DNA from: Lomentospora prolificans
Taxonomy: Eukaryota > Ascomycota > Sordariomycetes > Microascales > Microascaceae
Direction: 5' to 3'
Length of the DNA: 64,000 nt
Assembly (NCBI GenBank): GCA_029532625.1
Contig: JARFXM010000009.1
Location: 5,259,501-5,323,500 of the forward strand
Shown here: positions 58,018 through 64,000 of the stretch, in pieces
How positions within the stretch are numbered: the stretch's first letter is position 1
Layout of the letters: every line of letters starts with the position of its first letter
The notes under the pieces: model-generated
Seen by the model: only the letters and a program-made list of their open reading frames with translations
Databases searched by the model: none
What the model was told of the DNA's origin: nothing
Position numbers and translations under genes: made by a program

Positions 58018-60040
58018 CTGACGACTGTGCAAGCTCAGACAAGCTTAGCTTTGCGCAATGAGCTCGTGAGTTTGGGGGGATGGACGAGATGCAGAAATGC
58101 TGGTGAATTGGAAGTGGTTGAATCCAGTCGAATCTATCCGTCCATGGGTGTGAGGTAAGCAGGGGTGCTTTTGGTGGGTCTGGAGGACAACGGAACCATC
58201 TGGTGTCTGGTGTCTGAATGGTGTAGTGTTCTGCTCGGTTCTTACTTTAGTGAGTCCCTCGGGGTTTGGAGGGGTTGGGTTGCCGAATATTATTAGCTCC
58301 ATCCTAGAACCAGCAAACCGGCCACTAACGCCAGCCAGGCATGCCAGTGGTCATACCAGGGATTATCTATCAATTTAAGCTCCGATTTATTCGAGTCAAC
58401 ATACAAGTTCGTTTTGAACGCTATGAATTACAAAAGCCATTGGCCACTAATTTACAAATCAAGAAGTAGCAGAACCCTCTATCTATTAAAACCAGCTACA
58501 GAGGCCTTTCAATTGAGCCCGCGGCTAAGGTGCTCTTGCCTCCATCCGTACACCTGCCAAACTGGCCCACACATATCGCGGGCCAAGTTGACAAGTTGGG
58601 TCGACTCTACCGGGCGATGTAAGGCTCATTTCGCGGCTATTGTCTAGTTCTGGAAAGACAGCTTGGATGATGGGGCAACCCGGAGATTGGTCTACGTTGG
58701 CCTGTCCTGTCGATAGTATTGCGAAAAAACATCAGGCTTGGTCAGTAGAGTCAAACAAAATCGCCCAGAGCATGGGAAATACTGAAACTCGGTGGCCTTT
58801 TCCCGAGCTCTTCTAGAATTAACGGATGCCTGGAACCAACCCGGTAATATATCATGGATACTGCTTACGTGAGTTGCAGAATTGAGTGTCTGGCCCAAGT
58901 CTTCAGCAGCATTGATTGTGAGCACAGTCGGCGTATTTTAGCCAGCGGCTCGCTGTCTGTCCGTGATCTGGCTTCTCCGCATTTTTCTCCACACCAGGGT
59001 CTCAGTTGGACTCATACCCCAATTGTAGTGGCGGAAATATTGGGGCGCGGAACCCCGAATATAAGGACCAAGCAGCCAGCAAGACGGATCAGTTCATGTA
59101 CAGTGCTCAGTTCTCTAAACCGAGCTCAAGCTGGCACTTGACAACCTAACATAGCTGGCTGGCTGGCTGGCTGGCATGTGCCCCTGCAGCACCACCTCAG
59201 CACCCAAGCACTGCTAGTGGCCCCTTCTTTACGCGGCAACGTACATCAGACGAACCCTTCAAGAAGCTGTGTCAGCCGCAGACAAACCTTGTTTTGGCGA
59301 GCGTCTTTGAGTCGTGGCAGATGCCTGATGTCCCATCGAACAAAGGGCACGAAGGCAAATTTCTTGATAGAAAATCCGTGCTGCCACATGATCGGTGTAT
59401 TAGATTATGCCCCTCGTTTGCGTAGAGGCGTTCGATGGCTTGGAGGCCAGCTAATGTACCCAACAGTTGACGGCCCTACCAAGCCTGCGGCCGAGCTCTC
59501 CGAAGCTCTTGTGCAGCTGGCCTCTAGCGTAAGAGGGTGCAGCGTGGGCGCGGCCTGCTGGCTGGCCCCACCATCAAGTCCACTCTGTCACCTTCACATT
59601 GTTCTGCCGTCAGATGTGCAAAGTGTCCTTTCACCCTCACTCGTGGGAAAGCCCGGTTGCAATCCTCCCTGCCCTGTAACAGAACCCGAGCATCCAAGCG
59701 ACATCGAAGATCAAAAACTTTTTTTCTGATGCATGTGTACATCGGATATTGGTGGACCATTTTTCCGACCCTATTTGTCGTTTAATTTTTTTCTCCCTTT
59801 TTACATCTTCTTTGCTGATTGCTAAGGTTGTTACTTTTTGTCTACTGGTGGCCTTGAAGGTTCGCTCGTTTTCCCTTGGTATTGATAGTTGCTGTGAAAC
59901 AGCACCCTCCCTTATTCTTCGACACGAGTAGCTTCGGCCAACCTCAGCCTTGACACGTGTATCTCGACAACCCTTCGTCTCGAGATATCCGAAGCGGCTG
60001 CCGACCACTTCTTTACCACTCCTTCATCGCATTAATTACA
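58018..60040. other. Divergent promoter interval, ALG8 / lectin
   Basis: 2 kb between divergent genes. It contains a CTGG tandem (59153-59175) and a CACGTG core near 59956. Open frames here lack motifs; no gene is called. Confidence 0.6.
59153..59175. repeat. CTGG tetranucleotide tandem
   Basis: About five consecutive CTGG units in noncoding DNA. Confidence 0.8.
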
Positions 60041-61512
60041 ATGTTCCCGTCGAAATCCTCGTTAGCAGCTCTGCTGCTAGCTGCTGGTGCCGCCCAAGCC
60101 CAGTACCTCATCAACGAGCTCAGCTTTGGCTATGACGGCAAGTAAGTTAAACTCACACAAGCCTGCCAGCCACCTCCCCGATCCCCAGATACCCTTGGAA
60201 CACCCAATTGACCAGCTGTTGTCTCCCTTATAGGATAAGCCCGAACAACGATGGCAAAATCCCAAACTTTTACCTCCAAGGAGCTCCCAACCAACCCGAG
60301 GTCCTCTCTAACAGACTGGTCCTCACTCCCGTGGCCCAAGGCAACCAGCGCAGCGCGATATGGGGCGACAACCCCATGGAATACGAGACCTGGGTCGCCG
60401 ACGTAGACTTCCGCGCGAGCGGCCCCGAGCGCGGCGGCGGTAACCTCAACATCTGGCTCGCCAACCGCGGGCCCAGCGACATTGCCCAGAGCAGCGTCTA
60501 CACCGTCGGCCGCTTCGAGGGTCTCGCCATCGTCATCGACACCTACGGTGGCACCGGTGGCATGCTCCGCGCCTTCCTCAACGACGGCAGCATCGACTTC
60601 ACCACGAAGCCCGTGCTCGATAACCTTGTCTTCGGCCAGTGCTACTACTCCTATCGCAACCTCGGCCGCCCCTCGCAGATCAAGATGCGTCAGGAGCCTG
60701 ACAACTTCAAGGTCGAGATCGACGGCCGCCTCTGCTTCGAGAGCAGCAGAATCCAGATCCCCACGGGCTACAAGTGGGGCATAACCGCCGCCACCCCCGA
60801 TAACCCCGACTCGTTCGAGATCTTCAAGATGGTCGTCATGTCCGACAAGATCAAGAGCACCGGCAATGCCGCCAGCTCCAACGGCAAGCCCAAGTCCAAA
60901 AAGTCGCCCCCCAAGAAGGCCTCCAAGAAGCAGGCCGCCAAGGACGACAAGGAGCCCGACGCCTCCAAGTTCTTCCAGCGCGACGGCGTCGACGGCGACG
61001 AGCTCACCGACGACGGCCTCATCCCCGATGACCCCCTGGATGCCGACGCAGCCGCCGATCTCGACGTCCTCCAAATCTCTCGCTCCCAGTTCAACGACGT
61101 CAACGCCCGCGTCCAGAGCCTCGCCCGCCACATCACCACCATGTACCGCACCCTCACCAAGCAGACCCAGCAGGGCGACGAGCGCCATGCTGAGATCGCA
61201 AAGCTCCTCGCTGACCTCCGCAATGACCTCCGCCGCCTCGACGGCGTCGACGAGTTGCAGAAGAAGATTGGCGTCCTCGAGCGCGACGTAAAGGCCCTCC
61301 GCGGCGACCTCACCAACAAGCTGCGCGCCACCGAGAGCAACTTCAAGTCTACCCTCGCAGACCATCACGCGAGCGTCACCGACAACATCGTCTCGGCGCA
61401 CCCGGGCCTCTGGAAGCTCATTGGCATCTTCATCGTGTGCCAGGCCATCATCACCGGCTTGTACATGGGTTACAAGAAGAAGCAGCAGAACAACTTTAAG
61501 AAGTATATATAA
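60041..61512 (+). CDS. L-type lectin cargo receptor, ERGIC-53/Emp47-like
   Basis: Exons 60041-60141 and 60234-61512 (92-nt intron) give 459 residues. Such type I membrane lectins bind high-mannose glycoproteins in the ER and load them into COPII vesicles. A signal peptide covers residues 1-20 ('LAALLLAAGAAQAQ'). The lectin domain runs to about 245: 'INELSFGYDGKISPNNDGKI', 'GRFEGLAIVIDTYGG' with the calcium/sugar Asp, and 'RLCFESSRIQIPTGYKWGIT'. A Lys-rich linker, a coiled coil (about 315-410) for oligomerisation, one membrane segment ('LIGIFIVCQAIITGLYM') and a short cytosolic tail follow. The tail ends in KKYI, a KKXX dilysine retrieval signal for COPI. It converges with the aminopeptidase gene. 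Confidence 0.92.
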
Positions 61513-61937
61513 AAGTGTACGAACGCGATGCGCGGAGGATTCCCCCATATTGGTATTTTGTTTAGCCTGTGATTCTTTTGCTACTTGTCTTTTTTCAGCG
61601 GATGCTACTTTTAAGTGGTGATTCCGTGTTTCCTGCAAAGGATTTCCTTAAGAGGCGTTTTGGGGGCGCTGTTTTGTTCATTTATGACGTTCATAGCTGG
61701 CGAATATAAGAGATCGGGTGCGAGATTATTGTAGTCTACCGAGTCTACGAGGGCGTCGGGGGAAATACTGGCTTGAGAGTTGAATATGCTCGTTAATGGT
61801 GCCCTTTAGTGACGTCCTGTGATATCCAGAGTTTGTCCAAACAATGCAATCCTGAAAAGCATACAAAACTAACCCGCAGGTCCGAAAACGCCTTCCCAGC
61901 TAAACCAAGGTTAACACGAACACATGAAATCCACTTT
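61513..61937. other. Convergent 3' interval
   Basis: 425 bases between the lectin stop and the aminopeptidase stop. 3' UTRs only; no gene is seen. Confidence 0.7.
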
Positions 61938-63871
61938 TTACTCCTCTCCGTTGATGATGCGAAGCAGCTCCTCGCCCTTGGGGGCATCGGTGAGATTTTC
62001 GTAACCGTCTTCCGTGACCAGAATGTCATCCTCGATGCGGACGCCGCCGACGGGATAGTACTTTTCCAGGACGTCCTTGTTGATGTAGCGCGAGTGGGGT
62101 TCGCTGTTGAGGAAGTAGCCCTCAATATACTCGCGGCAAAAGTAACTGCTAACCTGTCAGTATCTTGGGTTGGGACATGAGGTGAATTAGGGGGCCTGCC
62201 TACATTCCAGGCTCGACGGTGACGATCATGTTCTTCTCGAGACGCTGGCGGCCCTTATAAGGGGGCGGGTTCGCCGTAGGAGCAAAGGACTTCATCATCT
62301 CTGGCGTGACGAATTGGCGCTTCATCGGCTTGCGGCCCAGCTTGTCCTTTATGTTATCATCACCCTCGAGCAACAAGAGCCTCTCTGTGCCCGATACATC
62401 GTGAACTTCAAGTCCAACATGGTGACCTAGACCGTGGGGGAAGAAAGCAGACACGGTAGCAGCGCCCCAAATCTGGCCGACAGTACCGTTACCAAGAATA
62501 CCTAGCCTCATTAGGCCGACAAGAGCGACGGCTGCGGCGTGCAGGTGGAGCTTATAGTACAGAACACCGGGCCTCACGGCGGAGATGCACTCCCTCTGCA
62601 TCTTGTCAACGATGGCGTATATCTCACCAGCCTCTTGCGAAAAACGACCCGAGATGGGCAATGTACGGGTCACATCACTGGCATAACAATCCCATTCGCA
62701 TCCAGCATCGATAACCACGAGTTCCCTGCCTTTGAGATCTTCGTCGTTCTCCTCGTAGTGCAGCGTCGCGGCATTCTTTCCCGATCCCGCGATGACAGGA
62801 TATGCCTGGGTTTTCGCGCCCTTCAGAGAACAGGTATAACGGAAGACGGCTTCAATCTCACGCTCGTTTTTAAACGTTCGCAAGAGCTCCGCCGCCCGCC
62901 GATGCGCCGCTGAAGATACGGCATTCGCTTTACGAATCATGGCGACTTCGTAATCAGACTTGATGACGCGGGCGGAATCCATGCAGGGCTTCAAGCTGGA
63001 AGCGTCAACTCGAATCTTCGGACGGGTCTCGGCAGATAGCGGAGGTGCGTGAGAAGTGTGAAGGAGGTAGAGGGTGTGGGCCGATCCGTAGAGGAGACGC
63101 TGGGCGATGTAGTCCTCCATCTGATCAATGTAGCGGACATCATCGACGTCATAGTTTTCCCGGCATTCTTCGAGGCCTGGGGTGAAGCCATACCAGAGGA
63201 CCTGGCGGGGTTCGACATAGGGGATCCATAGGGTGAGGTGATCTTTTTTGATGTCGTAGGTTACTGCACAGTCGGCAAAATTGGCGCCGCTGAGGTAGTA
63301 GAAGCTGTTCGGCTATGTTAGATGGGCGCACACCGAGCGTAGTGGAAGAGTAGACGCATACTATCGGCGTTGGCGAAAAGGAGGGGCTTGGTCAGAATCC
63401 TCGAACACGGTGGAAGGCTCGCCTGGTAGGAAGACGAGGCCGTTGGAGATCTCAAACTGAGACGATAGCTCAGCAGCAACCTTTCTCGCATGGAGCTTAG
63501 CTAGTGGGAGTCAGCCAGATTGAGAGTGAGTAAGGCGACGGGGCGGTTGCATGAAAGCAAGGTTGTTAAGTCGCCATGAGCAGGGAGCTCGCTATGTCGT
63601 CTTTAGAGAGCTTCCTGCACGCCCATACGATCCCGGTACGGGAGATGCAACCCCTTACCTGGGTATCTTCCAAGAGAAGCAAGCTTATCCTCCTCGCTAT
63701 TCACATTGACGAGTCTATGAAATCCAGGTCAGCGACCGTTCGGACCGTCGGCTCCGGAGGTTAGCCCCCCGTCTCATCGCAAACTCACAGCGCATCAAAC
63801 TCATCGACGAAATCTAGGCCAAAGTCGAATTCGGCCTGAGGCTCCGCCGGCTCTTGAGCACTCTTTGTCAT
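61938..63871 (-). CDS. pepP: Xaa-Pro aminopeptidase, PEPP type (M24B)
   Basis: Five exons (63871-63789, 63714-63659, 63500-63362, 63304-62204, 62145-61938) join in phase to 528 residues. The enzyme removes an N-terminal residue preceding proline. The N-terminal aminopeptidase-P domain has 'GLVFLPGEPS' and 'YFYYLSGANF' (across a splice). The pita-bread domain shows all five metal ligands: Asp in 'VVIDAGCEWD' (about 291), Asp in 'CYASDVTRT' (about 302), His in 'HGLGHHVGLEVHD' (about 382), Glu in 'VTVEPGIYF' (across the last splice) and Glu in 'GVRIEDDILV' (about 496). No signal peptide is seen, so it should be cytosolic, as expected for this fungal PEPP group. Intron 2 (158 nt) is the longest intron in the window's genes. 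Confidence 0.94.
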
Positions 63872-64000
63872 TGCAAAAAAAGTATAATTGAACAGACAAA
63901 AAGTAAGTTATGTGGGTTCGGGAAAATGGCAAATGTGGGCTCGAAGGTTCGGAGATGGGGAGAGGATGAGTGCTGTGCCAGCTGATGCTGGTGCTGGTTC
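63872..64000. other. Upstream region of the aminopeptidase gene
   Basis: The last 129 bases hold only the start of its promoter or leader; nothing else is visible. Confidence 0.5.

Noticed and set aside
59153..59175. CTGG repeat as a telomere-like or CRISPR-like array
   Set aside because: It is a simple tetranucleotide tandem without spacers and does not match TTAGGG.
60130..61638. A 502-residue open frame antisense to the cargo lectin
   Set aside because: It is Val/Leu/Gly/Ala-rich, has no domain, and arises from the GC-rich third positions of the well-supported lectin gene on the other strand.

Overview
This window is nuclear DNA of a filamentous ascomycete (Pezizomycotina; the ALG8, SAP18 and NDUFB4 homologues look Sordariomycete-like, but the class is not proven here). 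The evidence is short 56-158 nt introns with GT-AG borders, ATG15, a fungal complex I small subunit, SUR2, a secreted low-complexity protein, and single genes on both strands with no operons. Exon models were built by hand by joining reading frames at splice sites and checking codon phase.

Left part (1-16 kb): a gene-poor 2.8 kb start with an ankyrin-repeat relic; an alpha-actinin with a long disordered N-terminus (+); a VPS9-domain Rab5 exchange factor (-); the SWR1 subunit YL1/Vps72 (+), whose reading frame breaks near its end and continues as a Q/P-rich frame; and a conserved fungal protein of unknown function (-).

Middle (16.2-30 kb): about 13.8 kb with no recognisable gene, only microsatellites, homopolymer junctions and one gene-like broken frame.

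Right part (30-50 kb) is gene-dense: sphinganine C4-hydroxylase SUR2 (-), tRNA-Arg(ACG) (+), TCTP (+), a proline-rich protein (-) divergent from the kinetochore protein Mis12/Mtw1 (+), the vacuolar lipase ATG15 (-) divergent from complex I NDUFB4 (+), SAP18 (-) divergent from the splicing factor PRP18 (+), a GTT1-like glutathione transferase (-), and the ISWI partner ITC1 (-).

End (50-64 kb): a second gene-free interval of 4.6 kb; a secreted low-complexity protein (+); the ER glucosyltransferase ALG8 (-); an ERGIC-53/Emp47-like cargo lectin with a KKXX tail (+); and an Xaa-Pro aminopeptidase (-).

Most genes are housekeeping genes and are not a functional cluster. Three chromatin-complex subunits (YL1, SAP18, ITC1) plus Mis12 lie in one window, and ALG8 and the cargo lectin both serve ER glycoprotein handling. 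I found no CRISPR, prophage, intact transposon, biosynthetic cluster or clearly new system. The most unusual points concern gene structure: the YL1 frame break, an AUG-only first exon in ITC1, a GC-AG intron in SAP18, and a minimal upstream ORF overlapping the ALG8 start.
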